DNA of 64,000 nucleotides from assembly GCA_001465935.1 (NCBI GenBank), contig LNKV01000044.1, forward strand, positions 349,907 to 413,906, read 5' to 3'. This DNA comes from Clarireedia homoeocarpa. Its lineage: Eukaryota > Ascomycota > Leotiomycetes > Helotiales > Rutstroemiaceae. The notes under the pieces are model-generated. The model was not told where the DNA came from. It made no database searches and saw only the letters and a list, made by a program, of their open reading frames with translations. Numbering within the stretch: position 1 is the stretch's first letter; every line of letters starts with the position of its first letter. Position numbers and translations under genes: made by a program. Of this stretch, positions 1-10,711 are shown piece by piece.

Positions 1-739
1 TGCTTGTCGACCTGAAGATGCTTTGTTTTCATCCGCAACCCTCCATGACACTCCACTTTGGCTTGGTATTCTGATCTGCTCGCCGGTATCTCTGGGCCTA
101 TGAGAGCGGTTGGTGATTGACGGAAATCTTTTTCTGAATTCTTGTTCTTCAAAGTAGAGAACAGCCTCCTCTCCAAAGGGCACGTATTCCGTAAAGAAGT
201 CATGGAAGTTGTCATTGATTCGGGAATAGTATACGCCGCCGCCGAAGCCGAGTGTAGTAAGGAGGAATAAGGTTGTGAAGAATTTGCGGAAGAATCGTCG
301 TGGCTTTGGCTTTGCTGCTGGCGGTGGGAGTGGTGGAGCTGCAGCAGGAGGCACTGTAGGAGGGTTTGGAGGAATTCGGGGAACATTATCAGCCGGAATG
401 GTAGTAGAAGTTGGGGTAGCCGGAGTTGGGGTAGCTGTGTTAGCTGTCACTACTGGGCCTTGTGGTAATGGCTCAGACGTAGCGGGGCTGGCAGACCCTG
501 GAAGTACTGGGGGGGAAGGGTCGTGAATGCTTGGTTTATCTGCATAACTCCTCTGCAACAGCAATATGTCAGTTGCCCTGGTGCTCAATTGCATCAGAAT
601 CAGAATGGGTTCATTGAAAGCTACATACCATGCTATCCGATAACACCCGGCCAGCTTGCGTCCTCCATTGATATCCTGCACCGATAGCGTTGGACCTGAG
701 CCCAAACGCTCTCGACGATCGAAGGGAAGCTCGCAGCAT
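1..739 (-). CDS. MIC60: MICOS subunit MIC60 (mitofilin), N-terminal part, cut by window edge
   Basis: Inner-membrane core subunit of the MICOS complex that shapes crista junctions. The start ATG is at 737-739; exon 1 (629-739, 37 codons) is an Arg/Ser-rich presequence starting MLRASLRSSR. A short intron (553-628, GTATGT donor, TTGCAG acceptor) leads into exon 2 (552 to the window edge). Exon 2 gives a Pro/Ala-rich stretch, a basic segment (KPKPRRFFRKF), one transmembrane helix with GFGGGVYYS, then the family hallmark DNFHDFFTEYVPFGEEAV. The coiled coil and mitofilin C-terminus lie outside the window. The presequence, single TM and FTEYVPFGE motif make the family call secure; only the intron boundary is inferred. 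Confidence 0.9.
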
Positions 740-1474
740 GACGGGCTGCGTCGAGCGACAAGTGATTAATGAGAGTTGGTGTTGTTGAAAGGCTCGTGCT
801 CGGTGCAACTTTAAGCAATAAATGGATTTCTGGATAAAAACACTTCAAGTTCCAGCAGAAGCTCGGACCAGCACCCATTAGCTGCGATGATGCAGAAAAG
901 CAAGGGTGGGAGATTTTAAGAAAGGCTGCAAGGCTACTGGTGCAGACAGGACGGATCAACACGGGCGTACTCACCGACCCATCAACTTATCAAGATTCGA
1001 GTTCCGCATCTGGCTGGGTTGATATTCTCTTTGGGATTGGATATAGGTTCGTACTTAGGGCACTTCATTATCTTCTGTTGCAGCCGACTAGTAGCTCAAG
1101 TTAATCGTTTCTACATGATATTGTGCAATCATAAATTATTTAAATGCAGATTCTATTGCATATCTTACAAACCCAAAATGCCGCAGAACTAATCCATGAA
1201 AAAGTAAACCCTCTCGCGCCCGGCAAGCAGAATTCTGCTGCAAATCAATAACCTGCCACGAGAACTCAAGAGACATCAAGGTATTAAAAACACTGCTCTC
1301 ATGAATGTCGAAGGAACCACGTATAGCGCCATGGCCTTCAATCAACTAATTTCATCCCAAAAATGAACACTATCTGAGGAAGGCTGCCTCGACAACAGCT
1401 CATCCTTGGTATCAACGGTTCTTTCCCCAGACATGTCGCATACTCCGCCCACCGCGTATCTGTCACGAATTTCC
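740..1474. other. Intergenic: MIC60 upstream region and Rab5 3' flank
   Basis: No ORF here looks coding. It should hold the MIC60 promoter and the Rab5 3' UTR. I see no repeat or RNA gene. Confidence 0.5.
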
Positions 1475-2470
1475 CTAACAGGCGCATCCCCCAGCACCTT
1501 GTGTTCCTGGCGCCTCTGGTCTCAAATCCACGCCAGCTCCGCGTGGTCCGGCTCTTGGGTTCCTTGGACCGGCCTGATCTAATGGCAACTTCTTTGCAAT
1601 CGCTGTGAACAATTCTCTTACGTTCTCGGATGTCTTGGCGGAAGTTTCGAAGAATAGTAACCCGGCTTCCCTAGCATATCCCGCGGCGTCTTCTGTAGTG
1701 ATGGCACGTTTGTCGGGTTGTTCGGTAACCAAATCGAGTTTGTTGCCAGCTAGAGCGATGATGATGTTCTCATTTGCCTGTCTTTGGAGTTCTTTCACCC
1801 ATGATTTGGCCTTATCCAACGAAGACTAAGACATGATTAGCTGATGTGAAAGTTTGAAAAATATAATCAGGGAGACATGCTGCTTGTGTAATATCGTAAA
1901 CTACCACTGCGCAGTTGGCATTTCGGTAGTACATAGGTGCAAGAGACTTGTATCTTTCTTGGCCTGCAGTATCCCATATCTCAAATTTCACAGTTGTATT
2001 TTCGTCGAGTGATATCGTTTGGGTTAAAAATGCTGCGCCGATAGTACTCTCACGATCTGTAAAGTATATGATCAGCATCGCAGTCTTTGTTCAAACGTCG
2101 CCAAATGTGCTCGGCATGTTGCACGAATCTCGACACCGGACTTAATTTAGATTGAAGGCATACTTACAATCGTCGAATTGATCCTGCAAAATAAGTTAGT
2201 GCTGGCAGACACTCGTCCGGGACAATTTTGATAAATACCTTAACAAATCGTAGGACTAGCGAACTCTGTTTGATGCATCAGTATTGATTATGAAGTGTCT
2301 GATAGAGAATGCCTATACCTTTCCAACTGCGGACTCTCCTATAAGAAAGCATCAGTATCTATTCAGTGCGACAACTAAGTTCATCGGAGCCACATACCAA
2401 GTAATACCAGTTTGAATTGCGCAAATCGAGAGTTCCCAGTACGGGAGCCGGGCGGACCTCGAGCAGCCAT
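1475..2470 (-). CDS. rab5: Rab5-family small GTPase (Vps21/Ypt5 type)
   Basis: Early-endosomal Rab GTPase controlling homotypic fusion and endocytic traffic. Six exons give 220 aa: 2398-2470, 2319-2338, 2239-2265, 2168-2183, 1881-2056, 1475-1825. All nucleotide-binding motifs are present: P-loop GESAVGKSS, switch [25 protein letters not shown] and ETSAKT. The protein ends in Cys-Ala-Cys, a CXC double geranylgeranylation signal. The start gives [10 protein letters not shown], a usual Rab5-like extension. Three internal exons are only 20, 27 and 16 nt long. The last intron (1826-1880) has a GC donor (GCATGT) with a normal TTAG end; no GT donor keeps frame there. The [10 protein letters not shown] effector region favours Rab5 over other Rabs. 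Confidence 0.93.
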
Positions 2471-3154
2471 GTTGGATTTCTGAATGAGAACTGATGAAGG
2501 AATGGATGGGTATTGGCGGCAGGTATGGTGTGGTTGTTGTATATGCAAGTCGTTGGAATATCTGCCAAATAGACTACGAATGTAAAATGGCGGAGGCAAG
2601 TTTTAAAAGGCTATCTTGGTTTTGGAGTAACAACAGCTCAGGCTGGGAAGTGACGACGATCGCTTCGATTAACACGGACGACAATCACGTGGGACATTGT
2701 CTTTGAAGGTCAACCTATCACTCTATCTAAGATGGCTAGATTCACGCCTGAGGAGGCTGAATCAATGGCTCACGGCACATGAAGAAAGTTGATGAAAGGC
2801 TGCATAACAGAGTACAATTGCTATTCTTATGCAGAATTCGGTCTCACTACTCGTAATTATGCTTCCTGTGATGTAAGATGAAGCAATCTGTAGCTGTTCC
2901 AAACATAAATGAAAAGCGCAAGTTAAGTAGTTGAAGTGTCTGAGAGATTTGGAACATGTGGAGCAGTTTATTAATGCCAAAGGGGTGACTTTATTTTACC
3001 CGCGAAGGTTAATTTTAGAAACAGTGAGTATCCAAGCTTGGAATTAGAAGACAGCTATATCTAGCTTGACCAGTTACCCAACCAAACGCTTCCTGCCAAA
3101 CGATTGAGGAGAATATTCGCACACGGTTTTTCTTAGGGCTGGCATAGAAACAAC
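2471..3154. other. Intergenic between divergent Rab5 and Sac1
   Basis: A 684 bp divergent spacer that must carry both promoters. No coding or repeat signal seen. Confidence 0.5.
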
Positions 3155-5374
3155 ATGGCAAGCTCTTTACCATTCCGGGATATAAATGTCCACGCTTCAA
3201 CTTCCCATTATGCCTTCACTTCTCCAAGTTCGCCCTCGGCACCAACATTAGTGGTTGAGCGTCCTTCTGGCGATTTACGCCTCAACGATGGGCCACTGCT
3301 TGGAGGAAAACGTGTCTCTAGTATTGCCGGTATATTGGGGATAATCAAACTGCGGCTGGGTAAACAACAAGTAACGTTCTTCAGGAGTTAGAACTGATTC
3401 GTGCCAGACAAGTATATTATCCTCATTACAAAGGCGCAGCCCATGGGAAGGTTGAAGGGCCATATGATATATAAAGTCATTACAACAGAGTTCCTACCGC
3501 TTCGAGAACGACCTCTGCGCGATCAAGATGAAGATACCTACCTCAACCTCCTCAAGACTTTCATCAAGTCTGGCCCCCTGTACTTCTCATATTCTTCGGA
3601 CATCACAAATACATTCCAGCGACAGTCGCAACTCGATATCTCTGCACCACTGTGGAAGCGAGCAGATCAGCGATTCTTCTGGAACAGGTTTGTGCAGTCA
3701 GATCTAATCGACTTCCGCACGTCTGGCTCTCGGTATCAACATGGCCAACAACCTGGGATCGACCCATATATTTTGCCGGTTATATTCGGAATGCTTGAAA
3801 TAGTTCCTACTAAGATCAAGTCGACGCCGCTGACGATGGTGTTGATCACACGCCGATCAAGGTATCGAGCTGGAACGAGGTATTTCTCCAGAGGTATAGA
3901 CGAGGAAGGAAATGTTTCGAACTTCAACGAGACCGAACAGATCATCCTCCTCAATGATAACGCAACTACCATGAATGCTTTTGGTGGTGGTGCCGGTGTG
4001 CAGAATAGTAAGGTTGGTGGTTCGGGAGGTAAGGAAGTGCAGATAATGTCGTATGTGCAAACCAGAGGAAGCGTCCCAGTGTTCTGGGCTGAGGTCAACA
4101 CCCTGCATTACACTCCAAAACTTCAAATCCGTGGGATTGAAACTGCGGTCTCCGCTGCTAGAGCGCACTTTGATGAGCAGATCCGTATTTATGGGGACAA
4201 CTACTTGGTAAATCTAGTAAATCAGAAAGGTCGAGAACAGCGGGTAAAGGAGGCATACGAACAGATGGTCAAAATCTTGGTGTCTGCGCCATCTGAAGCC
4301 AGGCAGGGCGACCAGATTACAGATGAAAAGTTCCATGTTGTGGAGCCAAGCGGTCGAAGACAGGAAATGGATAGACTCCACTACGTATACTTTGATTTCC
4401 ACAATGAAACCAAAGGATTGAAGTGGCATCGAGCTCAATTGCTTCTCGATCAGCTGAGTTCTGCTTTGGAAGCACAACAATACTTCCGCGGTGTTGACAT
4501 CCCAGGTGATGCTGAAGGCCGTCTCGAAGTCCGTAATCATCAAACCAGTGTTGTTCGTACGAACTGCATGGATTGTCTTGATCGAACAAACGTCGTTCAG
4601 AGCATGCTTGGTCGCTGGGCTTTGAACCGCCAATTAACAGACCTTGGTGTGCTCAGCCGTGGCGAGACTTTTACTTCAGCGAACCCTGACTTCGAGATCC
4701 TCTTCCGCAAACTTTGGGCTGACAATGCCGATGTGGTCTCCAAATCTTACTCCGGAACTGGTGCTCTCAAAACAGATTTCACGCGCACCGGTGTTCGAAC
4801 AAAGGCCGGTGCTCTTCAGGATCTTTCAAATTCTATTACCAGATATGCGAGGAACAACTTTATGGACGGGCCCAAGCAAGACTCATTCGATCTTTTCCTA
4901 GGATACTACCTTCCTAGTAACGCCAATATTGGCTCACAATACATTTTCGCCGACAAGCGACCTCTACTAATTCAAAGCATACCATACATTCTTGCTTTCA
5001 GTGTATTCTTCGTCCTCATAGGACTCCTCACACCTCGGCTTCCCAACGCCACAGTTCTGCCGCTGAGAATCTTCATTCTCTTCTGGCTTGTGGTAGGCGC
5101 TTGGTCTTTAAGATTCATTTACGTCAATGGCATGTTATATGTAAGTTCTGCCCTCACTTTCATTTGATTTTCCAGGTATCAATCAGTAAGCTGACAATAA
5201 CAGGTCAACTGGCCCAAACTGAATCCTAGACCATGGGCAACAGAAGGCTACCTTGAAGCCATTGGTAACGTGCGTAAAGACAAAGTGATCGGAGGGTTAG
5301 TAGCTGGGCATGAAAGAGTCTTGAGCACGGCACGGTATACAAATGCCGAAGAAGGAAAGAAGAGGATTGAGTAG
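3155..5374 (+). CDS. SAC1: Sac1-type phosphoinositide phosphatase
   Basis: Integral ER/Golgi enzyme that dephosphorylates PI4P and so controls sterol/lipid exchange and secretion. Three exons (3155-3359, 3408-5140, 5204-5374) encode 702 aa. The N-terminal SAC fold runs from about residue 50. The catalytic CX5R motif is in RTNCMDCLDRTN near residue 400. Near the C-terminus two hydrophobic segments (IPYILAFSVFFVLIGLL and a second helix ending before NGMLY) form the membrane hairpin. The short cytosolic tail comes from exon 3. Exon 1 gives MASSLPFRDINVHA, and splicing restores KLRLDKYIILITKAQ across the junction, which fixes the first intron. Length and architecture match fungal Sac1 rather than Fig4 or synaptojanin. 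Confidence 0.94.
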
Positions 5375-6084
5375 ATCTTCGACATCTCCTGCCCTTCACA
5401 AAACTTTGTTTTTGTCTTGTCGTTTTTAGTTGGTTCAAACATATAATAGCGAGCGTGCATGCATTGTTTCCAGATAGATACAATATTTGTTGGTGATGAG
5501 TCAGATTGAGGAAGTCTTAGCTTTTTAGTGATAGATGGGTCGAATAGGGAATGGATGGGGTGGTGGTTGGTTGGTTGGTTGGTCTTCACGCAACTGTAGT
5601 TATAGAGACTGTATGGATTTTGATACACTTTTTTACCTGACGATGGAATATTTTACCATTTCAGTTTCTTAATTGTTGTCCTCCATCACAATTCTCTAAG
5701 ACTGTTTACATATCCGAGAAGGCTGGGTTGTATGACACATGTTTGTTGATGCTATGTTCAGTGTTGAGTATTGGTGAAGCTATTAGAAAGCATAGCAACG
5801 TTGATCTCTTGGGCATTATATTGTAATAAGCCGCCAAATATGAGACTCTTGAACACCAGTCTACGCCTAACTTTTGAAAGAACAAACTGAGCACTGCTGA
5901 TTATCTTATCACTCTTTGGCCTGCAAAGCACTTCCGAAACTTGCGTTCGCTCCTGTTGCTTTGCTTTCACGTTCGTGGAACATAAACTTGTTTCAATATC
6001 ATTGAGACGACTAAGCGCACAGGAGACTTGGGAACTCTAGAGTAACTGATATGCGCTCTTTGATTCCGCTCTAAACATCCACCA
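5375..6084. other. Intergenic, Sac1 3' flank
   Basis: Contains a short GGTT microsatellite at 5564-5582. Nothing else supported. Confidence 0.5.
5564..5582. repeat. (GGTT)n microsatellite
   Basis: Between four and five consecutive GGTT units directly readable in the Sac1 3' flank. Confidence 0.9.
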
Positions 6085-6584
6085 TCATACCACGTGACAA
6101 TCCTTGATTAGATCTGCAGCTTTCTCGGCAACGGCATAAACAGTAGTTTGGCAATTCCCCCTCGTTGGCAATGGGAAACCACTGGCATCTACAACCCTAA
6201 GGTTCTTTGTCCCGTATACCACAAGCTACTCATTCACTACACCATCTTTCTCCAGAGGCAGCATAGCACACGTACTAGTAGGATGCCAGGCACTTAACGC
6301 GGCTTTCTTGATACACCCCCCAATCTTCTCTAGATCATCTATATCTTCTGGAGCGCCATGGTTTCTTTTACCGTTTAGTTTAAGAAAATTCTGGAGTAGC
6401 TCCGATGACATGATCTTAGAAATATACCGTACGTGCCTAGCCGGGATCTCAAGATCGAGGGGTTAGAAAGGTGTTTGTGATCGATGGTTGGGTTTGCTTT
6501 GGGATTTGATGAAGCGTGAGAGACTGTGGAATAACATAACGCTGACGGTAAATAATTATTAGCATCCGCATTAGCACTAGTCAT
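6085..6584 (-). pseudogene. GMC oxidoreductase pseudogene, C-terminal fragment
   Basis: Reading leftwards, this encodes the end of a glucose-methanol-choline flavoenzyme, spread over two frames. The first piece is SNPKANPTIDHKHLSNP. After a frameshift come a YISKIMSSELLQNFLK-like segment, then WHPTSTCAMLPLEKDGVV and [17 protein letters not shown], the active-site His and FAD-binding end of GMC_oxred_C. A TAG at 6226-6228 interrupts between GVVNE and LVVYGT. The usual NPQ-type helix and the stop at 6085-6087 follow. The N-terminal FAD-binding fragment of apparently the same gene lies at 8215-8325 on the same strand. With a frameshift, an internal stop and most of the middle missing, it cannot make an enzyme. 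Confidence 0.82.
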
Positions 6585-8151
6585 AATGTCATTTGAGCCA
6601 CTCTCAGGGATGAAGTTTCTCTTAGTGTTGTCATTAGTGTAAACCGTGTAAACTAGCGCGGTTTGAGGGCATTCCCAAACGTACGGCAGTGCGTTTGAGG
6701 GGTCACAAAACGGACGGAGCGTAGTGCGTGCAAACGGCCGTGTCTTGGCAGTGCATTATTGGAACGCTAAGAAGAGGAATATAATTTAAATTCAAATAAT
6801 ATCCATAGTTCTACCACCCAAATTAGTAGCTCTCCTCGTTAGGATCACGAGTGGGTGTACTACCTATCCGACCAACTCCCAAACTTCAATATTCGACTAA
6901 AATATATACTTTTGAGATCTCTACTCTAGTAAGTGTATATACAAGCTCTTAATGATTAAATTGTATTAGGATAATCAGATATATAAGTTTTCAAATGTCC
7001 AGATTGCACTTGAACAATCAGAAATCCGAAGTTAGTCGGATAGTTAGTACTGTACATCCACTGGTGGGATCACTCTTGTACAATAATTCCTCAAAACTCG
7101 ATATATCTAACCACGATTTTAAACACTCAAGCGGCTCCAAAAATACTATTCCTATTCTATTACAACGATCTGTAAGAGTAATCTTTGCGGTCGAAAAGGT
7201 TATATAATTCACCTTCTCCGCCCGCGTTGTCACTGTACACTTAGTATACGGCCAGTGCATGCCGTTTTTGAAGATACAAAACTGTTTGTACTATCAGTTT
7301 CAATATCACAAACTACACGGGATCCACTATTACACTAGCGCATACAGTGGGCGTGCACTATTGTACGGGCACACTACTGTAGTGTAGGACTTAGTGTACG
7401 ATCAGTGATACGGTGGCTAATATTGAGGATCACATATGTACGTACGCACGTAGGAATTCGATATTACACACAGATGTGGGTATTCGCCAAGATTATTAAT
7501 ATTGAGGATATACTAAAATACCAGAATGTAGTACATTCCTAAGAGTTCAGGAATTTGAACTTCCTGATTAGGCAATTGTGAAGCTAGGGAAAGGAGTCCT
7601 GCTCCTCCACTCTCCCCTCGGCCTGCTTTCTCCCTTAAGAAGTACTGGCATTAGCAACCAGCTAAAGGCAATCAGCCAAAGGCTTTACATTCCATCGAGC
7701 ATCCTGCTCTAATCTCTCTTTCTCCTCAAACTCCTCTAGAGCATCGATCGTACGAAGGTCATGCTGTAGCATTTTGCCAGCCTTTTCTTTTAACTTCCGC
7801 TGCTGCTTTCTGAATCGAAGAATTTTCGCCATAGCCTCCTTCTCCTCAGCCTCTAGCCGGGCCTCTTCGCGTTGTACTACAGCCCAAGCAGAAGAAGGAG
7901 TTCCGAACACGTCACAGGAAGCCCTCCCAACACTCTTTATGCACTCCCTACAATGGTCAGCCCCAGGAAGCACACAACACTCAAGGCTCTTCTCAATACA
8001 GCGAGAACAAGCCACAGACATTATTATTCCTTTCTCCTTTGAACGAAGATAGGTAGAAGAACGACTTTTGGGAGACTTGGATATTCCCTTAGGCATAATA
8101 AAAGAAGGGCCAAAGTATTCAAAGAAGCCTAGGTGGATACCCCACTGTCTT
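6585..8151. mobile_element. Foreign DNA splitting the GMC pseudogene (element class unknown)
   Basis: About 1.6 kb lies between the two halves of the GMC pseudogene. The 6600-7600 part is non-coding and full of short TpA-rich, near-palindromic words and repeated TGTA/GTAC motifs. The 13-mer taatattgaggat occurs twice, about 80 bp apart (near 7417 and 7496). The 7662-8096 part holds a cysteine-rich ORF of a dispersed fungal family. I found no transposase, reverse transcriptase or clear terminal repeats, so calling it mobile is inference from position and content. Confidence 0.4.
7662..8096 (-). CDS. Cys-rich, coiled-coil repeat-family protein
   Basis: Open frame of 144 codons from an ATG at 8094-8096; a second ATG (MSVACSRC) lies 25 residues in. 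The N-terminal half has clustered cysteines (CSRCIEKSLECCVLPG, then CRECIKSVGRASC) that could bind zinc. The second half is a charged heptad-like helix (EEARLEAEEKEAMAKILRFR onward). From memory, near-identical short proteins are highly repeated in Botrytis/Sclerotinia and other ascomycete genomes, often near retroelements; I cannot verify that here. It lies inside the DNA that splits the GMC pseudogene and is probably element-derived. The late stop truncates it relative to remembered relatives. Function unknown. Confidence 0.45.
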   Translation of the reverse strand: MPKGISKSPKSRSSTYLRSKEKGIIMSVACSRCIEKSLECCVLPGADHCRECIKSVGRASCDVFGTPSSAWAVVQREEARLEAEEKEAMAKILRFRKQQRKLKEKAGKMLQHDLRTIDALEEFEEKERLEQDARWNVKPLADCL

Positions 8152-8325
8152 CTACCACTTCCATGTGATTAGGAGTTTGATGACGTAAAACTGAGCGGTC
8201 TTCGCCAGCTTCAAGCCTTCAAGGATGAGGACACGGATCGAAGGGTATTTTGTGAGATGTGTCGCTACAACGAGTTCGAAAGTTCCATCGCCAATAATGA
8301 TGAAATCGTAAGAGCTCGAAGACAT
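8152..8325 (-). pseudogene. GMC oxidoreductase pseudogene, N-terminal fragment
   Basis: From an ATG at 8323-8325 the frame reads MSSSSYDFIIIGDGTFELVV and then THLTKYPSIRVLILEG, the FAD-binding start of a GMC oxidoreductase. The normally invariant GxGxxG (usually GGGTAGL) is changed to GDGTFEL, so the dinucleotide fold is already damaged. Similarity fades after about 37 residues and the frame stops at 8152. It is on the same strand and in the right order relative to the C-terminal fragment at 6085-6584, which supports one gene interrupted and degraded. Confidence 0.75.
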
Positions 8326-8399
8326 AGTGATAAGTTGGTAGTATAGTAAGGACTTTGGAAGCTTGAATGATAGTAATAAGGTAAGTACATTCCTCAAAA

Positions 8400-9270
8400 T
8401 TTAAGAGTTAAAGCAATTCAAAGATAGAGAGAGAAAAGAACATCAGTTTGATTAATATGGTTATTATTATCCCTCGGGGTAAGTTAGAAAGGAATAAGGG
8501 AAAGTTGAGTAGATTTAATGTGGCTAGAGAGGCGTGAGAAACTAATAGATTAAAGACCGAATACTGAAGTTAGAAGGAAGTACTGTACTACACCTCTTCA
8601 AATGACGAGTGCGTGTATGTGCCGTGAACGGGCTTGCAATGCAAGTGTTGAAAATATACAATTCGCCAACTTAGTAGTTATCTCGGCGAGAGACTACGTT
8701 GCAGAAGTGGGATGTACGATCCTTTGAGTCTGGTATCTAAGCATGGTGAAGCAAACTATGCGTTACCTGGTTGTTGGTGTTTGTTGGCGTTTGTTGGTGA
8801 TAATACAGGATGTGCTGATGTTAACTTGAACCCGATAATGGGGAGAGAATGCATGTCGGGATGTCCGCAAGAGGTTGGATTTCTGTTCCCGAATTGAGGT
8901 GCTCTTGGTCTTGAGACTCTGTTGCTTAGGGTAGGATCAGTTGCGAGGGGGCTATCCCAATACCTTTATGCAAAAGCGGAGCTCAAGTTGAACCTTATGC
9001 GTAGGCCCTAGGATCGAGGTTGGTTAAGGAAAGAATAGGAAGAACGGTTCAATAGAGTGGGAAGAGTCGATAATGAAGCACTTCCAGAACTGGTGGCATT
9101 CTACAGTTTCAATAGGCTTGCCAGTCTCTGTAAAACTCATGGTATCGAGGGATTGACATCGCTGACTTATTTCCTATATAATTAGAATTGAAACCGCTTC
9201 TGAGCCTTGCATAGGAGCTTGCTTGCGGTGCTCGTTATGTCCCTCAGGACCATTTGATGGGCTCACACTT
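8400..9270. other. Intergenic beside the decayed island
   Basis: Short open frames only, none with recognisable domains or codon structure. Includes the F-box gene 3' flank. Confidence 0.45.
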
Positions 9271-10026
9271 TCACCAACCTCTAGACCTTTCTTTCCCCCA
9301 TACGATCCCCTTTAATTCCTTGTATCCTTTGCTTAGAAAGTTCCCTTCAAGATACTCTATGTTATTGGGACAGCACCCAGATGAGATTGCGCAGGCAATC
9401 TTCACGAAGCCGTTCCATTCGCCGCCTTCATCTATTACCTCTTCTTCTAGTTCACGCAAGTCGAACAAGTCCATAGGGTAGTGCACCTCTCGCTTTTCCC
9501 ACGGATATTGCTCGACGCCTCTCCAGTCGACTGCGAAAGTGCCATTTTCACCAGAACGACTCATGTGATTGGAGATATAGTCATAAAGCAATCCCATCCT
9601 GACCCCGTCCTCGACATCTTTGGTTCCTGTCCGACACGTGATACCCAGCATCCCGCCACGTGTGTTGTTAATAAGCAGTTTCGTAGCGGCGGGCTGGACA
9701 ACCAGCATATTCCTCCAGCTGGCATTTTTGTATCCATATATCTCTTCGTTCTTAAACCACTCCATCTCCGTGAAAGCGGTGAGGCCGTATGATCTGTGTT
9801 TCGTTGGAAACCAGGCAGGAAACTTTTTTGCAAGGAATGCATTATAAATGGGTGGCGTATCTTCAGGCAGAGATACAAAGAATAGCTTTTGCTGAAGAGG
9901 GGTCGAATTTTGGATAATGGTGTGCCAGTCCCTCGAAACGCGCTGGATGCTACAAAGTAGAGTCGAGTGGTCGCATTCTTGGAAAATTAGGGTGACGATT
10001 TCGGGGATGGCAAGTGCGCGATGCAT
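9271..10026 (-). CDS. F-box protein
   Basis: Intronless 251 aa protein. The F-box at residues 3-50 (ALAIPEIVTLIFQECD, then LCSIQRVSRDWHTIIQNS) would bind Skp1 in an SCF ubiquitin ligase. The following LQQKLFF is a common continuation in fungal members. The remainder has no repeat class (no WD40 or LRR) and is rich in acidic and aromatic residues, so the substrate cannot be guessed. Such single-exon F-box genes form large, fast-evolving families in filamentous ascomycetes. It is transcribed away from the ABC-F gene with 685 bp between the starts. Confidence 0.75.
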   Translation of the reverse strand: MHRALAIPEIVTLIFQECDHSTLLCSIQRVSRDWHTIIQNSTPLQQKLFFVSLPEDTPPIYNAFLAKKFPAWFPTKHRSYGLTAFTEMEWFKNEEIYGYKNASWRNMLVVQPAATKLLINNTRGGMLGITCRTGTKDVEDGVRMGLLYDYISNHMSRSGENGTFAVDWRGVEQYPWEKREVHYPMDLFDLRELEEEVIDEGGEWNGFVKIACAISSGCCPNNIEYLEGNFLSKGYKELKGIVWGKERSRGW

Positions 10027-10711
10027 GTTTGATCACTTGATGCGGACACAGCTGGCGAGTCGAGATCTAGCAAAATCAGATTCAATTTGAATTAGAGATG
10101 GATGAAATGGGAGGACACCACCACTATATATACGTAAACCTGTAGTACAAAGTGAGGATTGCTGGCACGTGATAGTCATCGGTTGAGCCAATGATTTCTG
10201 GAGCGCCGAGGACCCCACTGCCACACAAATTGGCTGATCAATGTTGAATGTGGAAAATGACAAAATAGCACGATGTCCTTACAGCCTGTGTCAGGCAGCC
10301 GAATTTTCTCTCTTCTCATTCGCATAAATAATCTTATGAGTCAATCAACCCATCACCACCTTAGGGAGTATCTGCAGCTCTGCAGCTCTGCATCATCTTT
10401 AAAGAAGATCGCGCAACTGGACGGAATGCACAAAGAAAGCTTCTCGTGTGAGTCAGGCCGATCGAAAGCTGTGGAGCGGCAACAAGCCTCACAATGCTGC
10501 CGAGTCTTGGCTGTGATTGGTGCTACCATCTCTCTTGATATTTAACATCAACAACTTCAATTCCTCTGTCTTTTCAGTGTTCAGCTCAACTGGATTCCCT
10601 CGTCATTTATTCCTCTACTTTCTTTTATTGTTATTGAAGTTTTAATTGTTCTATTATATCCTGTTATTCAACTTAGCGAAAGTACCGCCATTAGACATAT
10701 CGCAAGCCAAC
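10027..10711. other. Divergent spacer, F-box / ABC-F promoters
   Basis: Upstream DNA for both neighbours. The ABC-F proximal part is T-rich, as expected for a fungal leader. No other feature seen. Confidence 0.5.

Noticed and set aside
633..974. 113-codon minus-strand frame over the MIC60 start
   Set aside because: It overlaps MIC60 exon 1 in another frame and has no recognisable content.
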